Source: Rhizobium sp. R711 (lineage in GTDB: Bacteria > Pseudomonadota > Alphaproteobacteria > Rhizobiales > Rhizobiaceae). Taken from it: a stretch of 64,000 nt of DNA. The translations under genes and the position numbers were made by a program. The notes beneath the pieces were generated by a model that worked only from the letters and a program-made list of their open reading frames with translations, was not told the origin of the DNA and made no database searches. Numbering within the stretch: the first letter of the stretch is position 1; each line of letters starts with the position of its first letter. The stretch is from positions 310,001 to 374,000 of the forward strand of contig NZ_LOKZ01000023.1 of the NCBI RefSeq assembly GCF_002211365.1, written 5' to 3'. Positions 54,310-63,440 of the stretch are shown here, one piece after another.

Positions 54310-55395
54310 ATGGTGCTTGTAGCCGGGGCTTTGGGTGAACGGGCCGACGTGGTGCGATGGCGCGGATCGGCGGTGATTTCAGCCGCGATGACAAAGGGCA
54401 GGGTCGCGTGGCTGGTGGTTGGCCTCGCAACGGCACTCTTGGCGGCACCCGCCCGGGCTGAGGATATGCCGCCCCAGACGGTAGCCTCGACACAACAGAT
54501 CCAAAAGCTCGTCGAAACATGGGGGCAGTTCTTCCAGAAAGCCGACAGTCTTCGCGACCGGCGGCAAGCGTTCGAGGATCTGATGGAATCCACCCCCGAA
54601 CCGTCGCGTGTGCAAATCAGGTCCGTCGATGCAGGCGGTATCGATGCACAGCTCATCTGGCCGGCGAGATTGCATCATCCACTCGGCCGGCGCGCCATTC
54701 TCTATGTACATGGCGGCGGCTTCTATAGCGGTTCATTGCGCACGCACCGAGCAATAGCCGGCGCTTTGGCCAAGGCGGCATCGGCCGATGTGCTTCTCAT
54801 CGACTACCGGCTCGCGCCCGACAACCCCTATCCGGCTCAGGTCGATGATACGCTGGCCGCTTATCGCTGGCTGCTCGATTCTGGCTATGAGGCCGACAAT
54901 ATCGTGCTTGTCGGCGAATCGGTTGGCGGGAACCTGGCGATCGAAGCAACGCTGCGGCAGATGCGGGTTAGGGAACCCCTGCCGGCGGCAGTGGTTGCCA
55001 TGAGCCCCATCAGCGATCTGGCAGCAACAGGCGCTTCATTGACGGCCAATGCCGCCACCGACCCGCTGATCGATGCCGTTCAACTCGATCTCATCCGCAA
55101 GGCCTATCTCGGAACACGTTCGCCGAGAGATCCGATGGTCTCGCCTCTTTATGCCGACCTGACCGGATTTCCGCCATTGCTCTTACAGGTTGGAGCGGGT
55201 GAAGCGCTTCTTGACGACAGCCGGCGGCTGGCCGACAAGGCCCGCGCGGCCGGGGTTGATGTCGAGATCGAGATCTGGCCAGGCATGATCCATCAGTGGC
55301 AGATCTTCCCGTTCTGGCTCGATGGTGCAAGGCAATCGAACCAGCGCGTTGCGGACTATGCGATCAGGCATTTCGCTGACAAACCACAGCCGTGA
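54310..55395 (+). CDS. Alpha/beta hydrolase (HSL/carboxylesterase type)
   Basis: A 361-aa hydrolase: oxyanion motif LYVHGGGFYSGS, nucleophile in VGESVGGNLAIE, acid in DPLIDA or GEALLDDS region and His in GMIHQWQ. A signal-like segment (VAWLVVGLATALLAAPARA) begins ~28 residues in. ATG 54310 has a strong GGAGG four bases upstream; ATG 54388 would put the signal peptide at the N-terminus but has a weak ribosome-binding site. Probably an exported esterase or lipase. Confidence 0.83.
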   Translation: MVLVAGALGERADVVRWRGSAVISAAMTKGRVAWLVVGLATALLAAPARAEDMPPQTVASTQQIQKLVETWGQFFQKADSLRDRRQAFEDLMESTPEPSRVQIRSVDAGGIDAQLIWPARLHHPLGRRAILYVHGGGFYSGSLRTHRAIAGALAKAASADVLLIDYRLAPDNPYPAQVDDTLAAYRWLLDSGYEADNIVLVGESVGGNLAIEATLRQMRVREPLPAAVVAMSPISDLAATGASLTANAATDPLIDAVQLDLIRKAYLGTRSPRDPMVSPLYADLTGFPPLLLQVGAGEALLDDSRRLADKARAAGVDVEIEIWPGMIHQWQIFPFWLDGARQSNQRVADYAIRHFADKPQP

Positions 55396-55627
55396 GTTTG
55401 TAGGGTATCGGCCACCGTCCCGGGCGAGACGTCTGTCATCTAGCCTTCGATATGCCATCGGCACGCGTTCTTTATGTGCCTGAGGGCGGCTCTATTCCGC
55501 TTGCAGGGAGCCGTATTCAAAGTTTGTCTGCCCCCATCAAACGGGATGCTGTGTAAGATTTCCCCATTCGAACCAGGAAGATGTCAGCCCACCCGGGCGG
55601 CGCTCCGGTTTATGCTTGGGGAACCGC

Positions 55628-56050
55628 ATGGATCTGCAAAAGATCAAAACACTATTGGATTTCGTCGGGCGTTCACGTGTTTCGGAGCTGACTGTCAGCG
55701 AAGCCGGCACGACTGTCATCGTGCGCAATTTGCCACTCCTGTTTCAACCCAAGCCTTTGGTGACGCCTCGGGAAAATGTGCAGATCGCGCCGGCGGCGCC
55801 GGAGGAGCAGCCTGACCCGAGCCATGTCCACGCGCCGCTGTCAGGCGTGGTGCACCAGGCCAACAGCCCCGGCGCGGCGCCGCTCGTTGCAATGGGGGAC
55901 GTTATCGAGGCCGGGCAAGCGCTCTGCATCGTCGAAGCCATGAAGGTTTTCACGACAGTTCCCGCACCTTTCGGCGGTGTGGTCAAGCGCATCTTCTTCG
56001 AAGACGGCCAAGAAGTGAGCGTCGGCGATCCACTTGTGGAGATCGGCTGA
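55628..56050 (+). CDS. Biotin carboxyl carrier protein (AccB-like)
   Basis: A 140-aa carrier. The C-terminal biotinyl domain has ALCIVEAMKVFTTVPAPFGG, with the biotinylated Lys in EAMKV. The N-terminus (MDLQKIKTLLDFVGRSRVSELTVSEAGTTVIVRN) resembles AccB, and a Pro/Ala-rich hinge follows. ATG 55628 has GGGGAA upstream. First gene of an eight-cistron-like run; stop and next start touch. A second chromosomal accB is presumably the housekeeping one. Confidence 0.9.
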   Translation: MDLQKIKTLLDFVGRSRVSELTVSEAGTTVIVRNLPLLFQPKPLVTPRENVQIAPAAPEEQPDPSHVHAPLSGVVHQANSPGAAPLVAMGDVIEAGQALCIVEAMKVFTTVPAPFGGVVKRIFFEDGQEVSVGDPLVEIG

Positions 56051-57450
56051 TGCGCGGCCCTTTCGATGCAGCCCTTGAGGGCGGCGACCATCGCTTCAGA
56101 TCCTTGTTGATCGCCAATCGCGGCGAAATCGCCGTTCGCATCCGGCGCGCCTGCCTCGAACTGGGACTGCGTCCCATCCTCGTCGCGTCCGAGGCCGACC
56201 GGGCTGCAGATGGGGCTTGCCGAGAGGACGGTCCGCTCTCCATCGGTCCATCGGCGCCGGCAAAAAGCTATCTCAACCAGGCTGCGATCCTGCTTGCGGC
56301 GCGCGTCACGGGTGCTGAGGCCGTCCATCCGGGTTACGGGTTCCTGTCGGAAAATGCCGACTTTGCCGAAGCGGTCGAGAAGGCGGGACTGGTCTTCATA
56401 GGCCCGCCGGCTTCGGCGATCCGCACCATGGGCGACAAGATCGCTGCCAAACGGGCGATGATTGCAGCCGGGGTACCCTGCGTGCCGGGGCCCAGTGAGC
56501 CGCTGCCTGGGGATGGCGAGGCGGTGCGCGCCATCGCGGAAGAGATCGGCTATCCGGTCATCATCAAGGCGGCCGGCGGCGGGGGCGGGCGCGGCATGCG
56601 CGTCGTGCGCGAGAGCGCGCAGGTCGCCGACGCGATCGCCATTACCCGCGAGGAGGCGCGCCGTGCCTTCGGCAAGCCGGAACTCTATATGGAGAAATTT
56701 CTGGAGCATCCGCGTCATGTCGAGTTCCAGGTGCTGTGTGACAATCACGGCAATGCCATCTGGGTCGGTCATCGTGACTGCTCCATCCAGCGGCGACACC
56801 AGAAAGTTGTCGAGGAGGCGCCTGCGCCCGGCATTGCGCCGGAACTGGCGCACAGGATCGGTGAGCGCTGTGTGGAGGCGTGCCGGCAGATCGGCTATCG
56901 CGGCGTCGGCACGTTCGAATTCCTCTATGAGCACGGGGAATTCTACTTCATCGAGATGAACACGCGCCTGCAGGTCGAGCATCCCGTCACGGAGATGACG
57001 GCTGGTGTCGATCTCGTGCATGAGCAGTTACGCGTAGCGCAGGGTCATATCCTCAGTCCGTCCCGCCTTTGCGGCGAGGCGCTTGGCCATGCCTTCGAAT
57101 GCCGCATCAATGCTGAGGATCCAGCGACCTATGTCGCAGCACCCGGACGCATTAAAGCGGTGCACTTTCCGAGTGGACCGGGAATTCGCATCGATACGCA
57201 TGTGTCGGCCGGATACCGTGTTTCTCCCTACTACGATTCCCTGATCGCCAAGCTGATCGTGCATGCGCCAACCCGTGCGGCGGCGATCCGGCGCATGCAG
57301 GTCGCCTTGTCGGAAACGCGCATCGAGGGCATTTCGACCAACCTTGCGCTGCATGAAAGGATCTTCGCCGATCCCGATTTCGTGCAGGGCTGTGTCGATA
57401 TCCACCATCTTGAAAAACGGCTGAGGGAGGAACCCCGTGTCCAGGCGTGA
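56050..57450 (+). CDS. Biotin carboxylase (AccC-like)
   Basis: A 466-aa ATP-grasp enzyme. It has the biotin-carboxylase N-terminal domain (LLIANRGEIAVRIRRACLELG; VHPGYGFLSENADFAEA), the ATP-grasp glycine loop (KAAGGGGGRGMRVV), RDCSIQRRHQKVVEEAPAP and the catalytic EMNTRLQVEHPVTEMTAG. All key residues are present, so it should carboxylate biotin on the neighbouring carrier. It is followed without a gap by the degenerate carrier and Pxp genes, which argues for a specialised carboxylase rather than acetyl-CoA carboxylase. Confidence 0.92.
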   Translation: MRGPFDAALEGGDHRFRSLLIANRGEIAVRIRRACLELGLRPILVASEADRAADGACREDGPLSIGPSAPAKSYLNQAAILLAARVTGAEAVHPGYGFLSENADFAEAVEKAGLVFIGPPASAIRTMGDKIAAKRAMIAAGVPCVPGPSEPLPGDGEAVRAIAEEIGYPVIIKAAGGGGGRGMRVVRESAQVADAIAITREEARRAFGKPELYMEKFLEHPRHVEFQVLCDNHGNAIWVGHRDCSIQRRHQKVVEEAPAPGIAPELAHRIGERCVEACRQIGYRGVGTFEFLYEHGEFYFIEMNTRLQVEHPVTEMTAGVDLVHEQLRVAQGHILSPSRLCGEALGHAFECRINAEDPATYVAAPGRIKAVHFPSGPGIRIDTHVSAGYRVSPYYDSLIAKLIVHAPTRAAAIRRMQVALSETRIEGISTNLALHERIFADPDFVQGCVDIHHLEKRLREEPRVQA

Positions 57451-57904
57451 CCGCTCGGCAGGCAAAAACACGATCGGCGACCTTTCCGATCCCGCTCTCA
57501 TCTCCACACTCACCGACTGGCTGGAAGCCTCTGGTGCGCGCGAGCTGGAAATTCTCACAGGGGCTGGCGAGGCATTGAAGATCGTCCTCGGTTCCGGCGC
57601 ACGCTCGGCGCATGCGCATGAAACCGCCCCTAAGATGCGCCCAACCCTGCCCGAGGGCCGGTCCGTCAAGGCGCCGATGGCCGGTCTCTTCCGCAGCGCC
57701 CATCCGGGCAGCGCCGACGCTTCGCCGCTTGCCGAAAAGGGTCGGGCGGTCGACGCAGGCGCCATCATCGGCTTCGTCGAGGTTGGGCCAGTGCTCTTGC
57801 CCGTCACCGCGCCCGAAGCGTCAGTCGTCGCCGAAGTCCATGCCCGCACAGGAGACCTCATCGGCTACGGTGATGCTGTTTTCGCGACGGAGCCCTGCCG
57901 ATGA
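57437..57904 (+). CDS. Carrier-like protein lacking the biotinyl lysine
   Basis: A 155-aa protein with the same plan as the biotin carrier: short N-terminal domain (ISTLTDWLEASGARELEILTGAGEALKIVLG), hinge, then a biotinyl/lipoyl-like domain (VKAPMAGLFRSAHPG ... VDAGAIIGFVEVGPVLLPVTAPEASVV). At the biotin site EAMK is replaced by EVGP, so there is no Lys to modify. It overlaps the biotin carboxylase gene by 14 bases and PxpB by four. Likely a structural paralog in the complex. Confidence 0.8.
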   Translation: MSRRDRSAGKNTIGDLSDPALISTLTDWLEASGARELEILTGAGEALKIVLGSGARSAHAHETAPKMRPTLPEGRSVKAPMAGLFRSAHPGSADASPLAEKGRAVDAGAIIGFVEVGPVLLPVTAPEASVVAEVHARTGDLIGYGDAVFATEPCR

Positions 57905-58611
57905 ACCTGCCGCAATCGAGCCCGCTCGCATCGCCAGCCTCAATCGTGCCGGACACGGACGCACTGGCGAAAATTTCCTTTATCGGCACACGCGCCTTCC
58001 TCGTGGAAGCGCCCGGCGCCTTCGACCTGGCGAACCAGCGACGCATCTGGGCGCTGTCACGTGCCCTCCAGGCACGGGAGGAAATCGCCGAAATCGTGCC
58101 GGGCATGACGAACCTGCTGGTAATCCTCAAGCAGACGCCGGAGGCGCCAGACATCGTCGTTCACCAGCTCCAGGAGGAATGGAAGCGGGCACGCGGCGTC
58201 GATCTTGCCGGCCGGGACATCGAGATCGCCGTCACCTATGGCGGCGAACATGCGACTGATCTGCCGGCGCTCTGCGATCTTTCCGGCCTCAGCGACCGGG
58301 AGGTCGTGCGCATCCATCACGAAGGCACCTACCGGGTCTTTGCCCTCGGCAGTGCGCCGGGTTTTGGCTACCTTTTCGGGCTTGATGCGCGCATCCATAT
58401 GCCGCGCAAGACGGTGCCCTCGCTCAGCATGGCGCGAGGCTGCGTCACGATCGGCGGCATGCAGACGGGCGTTGCGGTGCTGACGGGACCGAACGGCTGG
58501 AATTCCATCGGCTTTGCCGAACTCCAGATGTTCGATCCGTTGGCTGCTGCTCCGGCCGTCATGGCTCCTGGCGACACCGTGCGTTTCCGTCCAGAGAGGA
58601 TCGAACTGTGA
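57901..58611 (+). CDS. pxpB: 5-oxoprolinase subunit PxpB / KipI-like carboxyltransferase half
   Basis: A 236-aa PF02682 protein: YGGEHATDLPALCDLSGLSDREVVRIHHEGTYRVFALGSAPGFGYLFGL, then MPRKTVPSLSMARGCVTIGGMQTGVAVLTGP. The canonical GF-x-PGF loop is altered to GSAPGF. PxpB and PxpC domains also occur fused in urea carboxylase as its carboxyltransferase. The ATG overlaps the degenerate carrier gene. Confidence 0.9.
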   Translation: MNLPQSSPLASPASIVPDTDALAKISFIGTRAFLVEAPGAFDLANQRRIWALSRALQAREEIAEIVPGMTNLLVILKQTPEAPDIVVHQLQEEWKRARGVDLAGRDIEIAVTYGGEHATDLPALCDLSGLSDREVVRIHHEGTYRVFALGSAPGFGYLFGLDARIHMPRKTVPSLSMARGCVTIGGMQTGVAVLTGPNGWNSIGFAELQMFDPLAAAPAVMAPGDTVRFRPERIEL

Positions 58612-59600
58612 TCGATGTTGAGGCAACAGGACCGCTTAACACCATTCAGGACCTTGGGCGTCCAGGCTATCGCAATATCGGGGTCACGGCCTCAGGCGCG
58701 ATGGACACGCTTGCACTTTCGATCGGCAATATTCTCGTCGGCAATACGCCTGAGGCTGCGGGTATCGAGGTGCAAACCTTTCCTTTCCGCGTGCGTTTTT
58801 CCGCGCGAACCGCGTTTGCGATCACCGGCGCGGATTGCCGCGCAACGCTCGACGGGATCGGCGTGCCGCCCTGGTGGGCTGCGCAGGCCGAGGCCGGCCA
58901 GCTTTTGGAACTATCGCCTCCACTCAAGGACGCAAGAGCCTATCTCAGCCTTGCCGGTGGTGCGGATGTCACGCCTGTGATGGGTTCGCGCAGCACGTCG
59001 CTGCGCGGCGGTTTCGGCGGTCTTAACGGCAGGGTGCTTGCGACAGGCGACGCGGTGGCAACGGGCGCGGCAACGGCGACCTTTCTTCCGAAGGGCGGAT
59101 TCGGCGTCGTACCTCCGGCAGTGGCATTGAAGGACGTCTTTCCAGCCGGTGAGGGTGGCGCGCTCATGATCCGCGCTCTGCCAGCCGGTGAGCATGATCT
59201 TTTCGGTGCCGATGCGGAGCGTTTCTGGAGCCAGCCCTGGAAGATCTCAGCGCGCAGCGACCGGACCGGTTATCGGCTAAGTGGCGATCCGATCCATCCG
59301 CTGGAGACGGTGGAGATGCGCTCGCACGGCGTCGTTCCCGGCGTCGTCCAGGTCCCGCCGGCAGGCGAGCCGATCGTCCAGATGAGCGACGCCAATACGG
59401 CGGGCGGCTATCCCAAAATTGCGGGTGTCATCGAGGCCGATCTCTGGCGGCTGGGGCAGGCACGCATCGGTTCGATGCTGCGTTTCGTACCGGCGACACA
59501 TGCGCAAGCAAGGGCCATTGAGCGGGCGCTTGGCGCCTATATCGACGACGTCAGGCGGACCGCTCGGCTGGTCAGTCAGGCGCTCAGTACCATGGCATAG
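58608..59600 (+). CDS. pxpC: 5-oxoprolinase subunit PxpC / biotin-dependent carboxyltransferase family
   Basis: A 330-aa PF02626 protein: GPLNTIQDLGRPGYRNIGVTASGAMDTLALSIGNILVGN, ARAYLSLAGGADVTPVMGSRST and the C-terminal GIQMSDANTAGGYPKIAGVIEADLWRLGQ-like segment (QMSDANTAGGYPKIAGV). It is the second half of the carboxyltransferase-like enzyme with PxpB, whose gene overlaps by four bases. Confidence 0.92.
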   Translation: MIDVEATGPLNTIQDLGRPGYRNIGVTASGAMDTLALSIGNILVGNTPEAAGIEVQTFPFRVRFSARTAFAITGADCRATLDGIGVPPWWAAQAEAGQLLELSPPLKDARAYLSLAGGADVTPVMGSRSTSLRGGFGGLNGRVLATGDAVATGAATATFLPKGGFGVVPPAVALKDVFPAGEGGALMIRALPAGEHDLFGADAERFWSQPWKISARSDRTGYRLSGDPIHPLETVEMRSHGVVPGVVQVPPAGEPIVQMSDANTAGGYPKIAGVIEADLWRLGQARIGSMLRFVPATHAQARAIERALGAYIDDVRRTARLVSQALSTMA

Positions 59601-59609
59601 GAGCATTTC

Positions 59610-60377
59610 ATGAAGGTGGATCTCAATTCGGACATGGGCGAGGGTTTCGGTCCGTACCGGCTATGCGACGACGAAGCGATGATGGATATCGTCACCTCCG
59701 CCAACATTGCCTGCGGCTTCCACGCCGGCGATCCCGAAACGATGGCGCGCATGGTGCGCCTTGCCCGGGAAAAGGGGGTGGATGTCGGCGCCCATCCGGG
59801 CCTGCCGGACAGGCAAGGTTTTGGCCGCCGGGAACTGCCCTTCGGCCCGGACGAGCTGCGCCAGCAGATGCTGTTCCAGCTCGGCGGGCTGATTGCGATC
59901 GCCAAGGCCGAGGGTGTGACGGTTTCGCATGTCAGCTTCCACGCTGCTATGGGAAACATGGTCAACCGCGACCCGGCGCTGGCCGCTGCAATGATGGCGG
60001 CGATCCGTGCGGTCGATCCCGATCTCATCGTTTTTGGCACGGCCGACAGCATCATCGAGCGCGCTGCAATCGAGGCCGGGCTGAAGACGCTGACCCTTTT
60101 CCTTGCCGACCGCGCCTATGATGCGCAAGGAAAACTCGTGCCGCGCGGCCAACCGGGCGCACTTGTCAAGGAGGAGGCCGCGGTACGCACGCGCGTGCGG
60201 CAGTTCCTCCTTGACGGCACCGTCACCGCTATCGACGGAGCCGTCGTCCCCATGCGCGCGCGCTCCATCCTCGTGCACAGCGATACGCCCGGCTCGCTCG
60301 ACCTCGCCCGCGTCGTGCGCAGCGAGATCGAGGCAGCCGGCGGCGCGGTGACGCCGGTATCCAAGCTTGTGCGATGA
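59610..60377 (+). CDS. pxpA: 5-oxoprolinase subunit PxpA (LamB/YcsF family)
   Basis: A 255-aa protein opening VDLNSDMGEGFGPYRLCDDEAMMDIVTSANIACGFHAGDPETM, the LamB/YcsF signature, with LADRAYDAQGKLVPRGQPGAL typical of PxpA. With PxpBC it performs ATP-dependent ring opening of 5-oxoproline in known systems. Nine bases after pxpC; overlaps the upstream in-frame start of the aminotransferase. Confidence 0.93.
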   Translation: MKVDLNSDMGEGFGPYRLCDDEAMMDIVTSANIACGFHAGDPETMARMVRLAREKGVDVGAHPGLPDRQGFGRRELPFGPDELRQQMLFQLGGLIAIAKAEGVTVSHVSFHAAMGNMVNRDPALAAAMMAAIRAVDPDLIVFGTADSIIERAAIEAGLKTLTLFLADRAYDAQGKLVPRGQPGALVKEEAAVRTRVRQFLLDGTVTAIDGAVVPMRARSILVHSDTPGSLDLARVVRSEIEAAGGAVTPVSKLVR

Positions 60378-60421
60378 GCCCCGTCGCAGACCCCTCATTC
60401 CTTCCATCGAGAGCAACGATC

Positions 60422-61624
60422 ATGCCCGCCATTGCCGACCGCCTGAAGAACGTTTCCGTTTCCGCCTCCGCCGCCATGACCCAGCGCGCCCGCGATCTGG
60501 CGGCCAGCGGCATCAAGGTCATCAGCCTTTCATCTGGCGAACCCGATTTCGCAACACCGGCCAACGCCATCGAGGCGGCCCATGCGGCAGCCCTTGCCGG
60601 CGATACGAAATATCCGCCGCTCGACGGCACGCCGGCGCTGCGCCAGGCCATCGCCCGCAAGTTCAAGCGGGACAACAATCTCGACTACGATCCCTCGGAG
60701 ATCGTCGTTGCCGGCGGCGGCAAGCAGATCATCTTCAATGCCGTGATGGCCACCTGCAATCCCGGCGACGAGATCGTCATCCCAACGCCCTCCTGGATCA
60801 GCTATGCCGATATCGTGACGTTCGCCGGCGGCGTGCCGGTGCCGGTCGACTGCCCACAGCAAAACGGGTTCAAGCTGCGCGCCGAAGATCTTGATGCGGC
60901 GATCACGCCGCGCAGCAAATGGCTGTTCCTCAATTTCCCAAACAACCCGACGGGCGCTGCCTGCTCGCAGACGGAGATGAGGGCCATCGCACAGGTTATG
61001 CTCAAGCACCCGCACGTCTGGATCATGACCGACGACATGTACGAGCACCTCATCTATGACGGTTTCGAATTCTGCACCATCGCGCAGGTCGAACCACGTC
61101 TCAAGGATCGCGTACTGACGGTCAACGGCGCTTCCAAAGCCTTTGCCATGACCGGATGGCGGCTCGGCTTCTGTGGCGGGCCAAAGGACCTCATCAAGGC
61201 GATCAGCAACGTCAACGGCCAGAACAGTGGCGGTACGTCGACCATCACCCAGGCCGCCGTTGCGGCTGTGCTTGACGGGCCACAGGACCTGCTCAGGGAA
61301 CGGGCGGCGATCTACCGGGAGAGGCGCGACTTCGTCGTCGCCCGACTTGGCGAGATCGAGGGCATCCGCTGCCACAAGCCGGAAGGGGCGTTCTACGTCT
61401 TCCCAAACATTGCCGACCTGATCGGCCGGACGAGCAGCGGCGGGCGGAAGATTGAGACCGACACCGATTTCGTCCTGGCGCTGCTCGACGAGCATCACGT
61501 GACGACCGTGCAGGGCGCGGCCTATGGGATGAGCCCTTTCTTCCGTATTTCCTACGCCACGAGCATGCAACAGCTGGACGAAGCCTGCGGACGCATTGCC
61601 GAGTTCTGCTCCGGCCTGCGCTAA
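60422..61624 (+). CDS. PLP-dependent class I aminotransferase (aspartate-type)
   Basis: A 400-aa fold-type I enzyme. The PLP Lys is in NGASKAFAMTGWRLGF (~235), with FPNNPTGAA (~180), IMTDDMYEHLIYDG and the C-terminal FRISYATSM arginine. The N-terminus (ADRLKNVSVSASAAMTQRARDL) is typical of the rhizobial AspAT-like group. ATG 60422 gives the usual length; ATG 60374 would overlap pxpA. It may transaminate glutamate or a related product of the oxoprolinase step. Confidence 0.87.
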   Translation: MPAIADRLKNVSVSASAAMTQRARDLAASGIKVISLSSGEPDFATPANAIEAAHAAALAGDTKYPPLDGTPALRQAIARKFKRDNNLDYDPSEIVVAGGGKQIIFNAVMATCNPGDEIVIPTPSWISYADIVTFAGGVPVPVDCPQQNGFKLRAEDLDAAITPRSKWLFLNFPNNPTGAACSQTEMRAIAQVMLKHPHVWIMTDDMYEHLIYDGFEFCTIAQVEPRLKDRVLTVNGASKAFAMTGWRLGFCGGPKDLIKAISNVNGQNSGGTSTITQAAVAAVLDGPQDLLRERAAIYRERRDFVVARLGEIEGIRCHKPEGAFYVFPNIADLIGRTSSGGRKIETDTDFVLALLDEHHVTTVQGAAYGMSPFFRISYATSMQQLDEACGRIAEFCSGLR

Positions 61625-62532
61625 CTTTGCCCCTTGAGGCGCGCGGTTAGATCCATGAGGATCGACCGCACCGCCAGCGCCGGCTCCGACAGCTCGCTCT
61701 GGTCGGAAACGCAGAGCGACAGAGTTTCCTCAATCTTCGGCGCGATCATGCACGAGACAAGCGGCTCGGGGGATTCCGCGATGATCCGCTCGACGATGGC
61801 GCGCGGCATGATGGTGGCGCCGACGCCGCTTGAAACGGCGCGCGCCAAGGTGCGGACAACTTCCACCTCCGCCACGACGTTAAGCGAGACGCGGGCGCGA
61901 GTGAAGGAAAGATCGATGGCGCGGCGCACGAAATTGTAGGGCGGCGGCAGGAGAAGCGGCAGGTCGTTGAGCGCGCTCACCGGCAGCGGCGCCGCACCTG
62001 GCTCGATACGGAAATCGCGGTGGGCGACAAGACGGAACTCCTCTACAAAAACCGGTTCGAAGCGCACACCCTTGATCGGACCCGTGCCATGGATCAACGC
62101 CATTTCCAGCCGACCATTCATGATCATCTGGCTGTAGGTCTGACCGACGCTTTCGGTCAGGTGCAGCAGAATGCCGGGATGGCGTTTGCGGGTTTCAGTG
62201 AGGAGATCGACGGACAGCGTTGCCGCGCTCGAAAAGGGCACGAGGCCGACCGAGACGCGCCCGACGAGCGTCGAGCCGGCAGCCTTCACGTCGGCCTGCG
62301 CCTGCTCCATCTGGCGCAGGACGATCTGGGCGTGGCGATAGACGGCCTTGCCGGCCTCGGTCATGGAGACGCCCTGCTGACTGCGGATCAGGAGCTTCTG
62401 TCCGAAATGCTCCTCGAGCGCAGCAAGCTGCTGGCTGAGCGCGGGCTGGGCGATATGCAAAACGTCGGCGGCACGCGTAATGCTACCGGTGTCGACGATG
62501 ACGATGAAGGATTTGAGACGCCTTGTGTCCAT
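61621..62532 (-). CDS. LysR-family regulator (Nac-like)
   Basis: A 303-aa LysR protein: HTH in FIVIVDTGSITRAADVLHIAQPALSQQLAALEEHFG, effector domain RVSVGLVPFSSAATLSVDLL. The N-terminus MDTRRLKSFIVIVDTGSI is Nac/Cbl-like. Convergent with the pxp/aminotransferase operon (four-base overlap of stops) and divergent from the SDR and ABC permease genes, so it likely controls the latter and perhaps the former. Confidence 0.87.
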   Translation of the reverse strand: MDTRRLKSFIVIVDTGSITRAADVLHIAQPALSQQLAALEEHFGQKLLIRSQQGVSMTEAGKAVYRHAQIVLRQMEQAQADVKAAGSTLVGRVSVGLVPFSSAATLSVDLLTETRKRHPGILLHLTESVGQTYSQMIMNGRLEMALIHGTGPIKGVRFEPVFVEEFRLVAHRDFRIEPGAAPLPVSALNDLPLLLPPPYNFVRRAIDLSFTRARVSLNVVAEVEVVRTLARAVSSGVGATIMPRAIVERIIAESPEPLVSCMIAPKIEETLSLCVSDQSELSEPALAVRSILMDLTARLKGQS

Positions 62533-62681
62533 ATGCGAGCCTGCCTTGTTTGGCCTCGCATGTTACAGGCCGAAGAGGCCGCGGCAAGCCCATAAGCCTT
62601 GCTTATCCATCCAGATTCAAACGGTCTTATCCAGAGCCGGAAAGCTTCGCTACTCTCTTTTCCAACAACAGGGGAACTCCA

Positions 62682-63440
62682 ATGTCATTTTCCGATTACA
62701 AAACGGCACTCGTGACCGGAGCATCCTCGGGGATCGGAGCTGCGGTCGTCGAACGGCTCCGGCGCGAGAACCTTAAAGTGCATGCTGTCGCCCGCAGCGC
62801 AGGGGCGCTCCAGGAACTGGCCGAACGTACCGGCTGCATTCCCCACGCCATCGACGTCACCGATCGCGCCGCACTCGCCAAACTCGCCGGCGAAATGGAA
62901 TTCGACATCCTGGTAAACAATGCCGGCGTCGACCGGCCGAAGACGTTCCTCGAAGCAGAGGACGGAGACATCGACCTCCTGGTCGACGTCAATCTGCGTG
63001 CGGTCCTCCATCTCTGCCGGCTGATCGTGCCCGGCATGGCTGCGCGCGACCGCGGCCATGTCGTCAACATCTCGTCGATTGCCGGACTCTACAATTTCGG
63101 CGGTAACTCCACCTATCACGCGACCAAGGCCGGTGTCAGCATGCTGTCGAACCAGTTGCGGATCGATACGTTCGGCAAGCGTGTTCGGGTGACGGAGATC
63201 TGCCCCGGTCGTGTTGCAACCGACATCTTCAGCCACGTGCACGGCAATGATCCGTCGGTGCGGGAACGCTTCATCGACGGTTTCGAGCTGCCGCAGGCCT
63301 CCGACATTGCTGAGGCCATCGCCTTCGCGATTGCAGCACCCATTGCCGTCAATATCGGTCACATGGAAATCACCCCGACGCTCCAGGTGATGGGCGGCCT
63401 GCAGACGGCGCGTCCGCAACCCAAGGAGCCACAGCCGTGA
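62682..63440 (+). CDS. SDR-family oxidoreductase
   Basis: A 252-aa short-chain dehydrogenase: ALVTGASSGIGAAVV, NNAGVDRP, Ser in VNISSIAGLYNF, Tyr-Lys in YHATKAG. AGGGGAAC lies just before the ATG at 62682; the open frame continues upstream but that part has no family sequence. Start of a unit with the downstream ABC permease (stop and GTG start overlap). Divergent from the LysR gene, which suggests regulation by it. Confidence 0.88.
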   Translation: MSFSDYKTALVTGASSGIGAAVVERLRRENLKVHAVARSAGALQELAERTGCIPHAIDVTDRAALAKLAGEMEFDILVNNAGVDRPKTFLEAEDGDIDLLVDVNLRAVLHLCRLIVPGMAARDRGHVVNISSIAGLYNFGGNSTYHATKAGVSMLSNQLRIDTFGKRVRVTEICPGRVATDIFSHVHGNDPSVRERFIDGFELPQASDIAEAIAFAIAAPIAVNIGHMEITPTLQVMGGLQTARPQPKEPQP

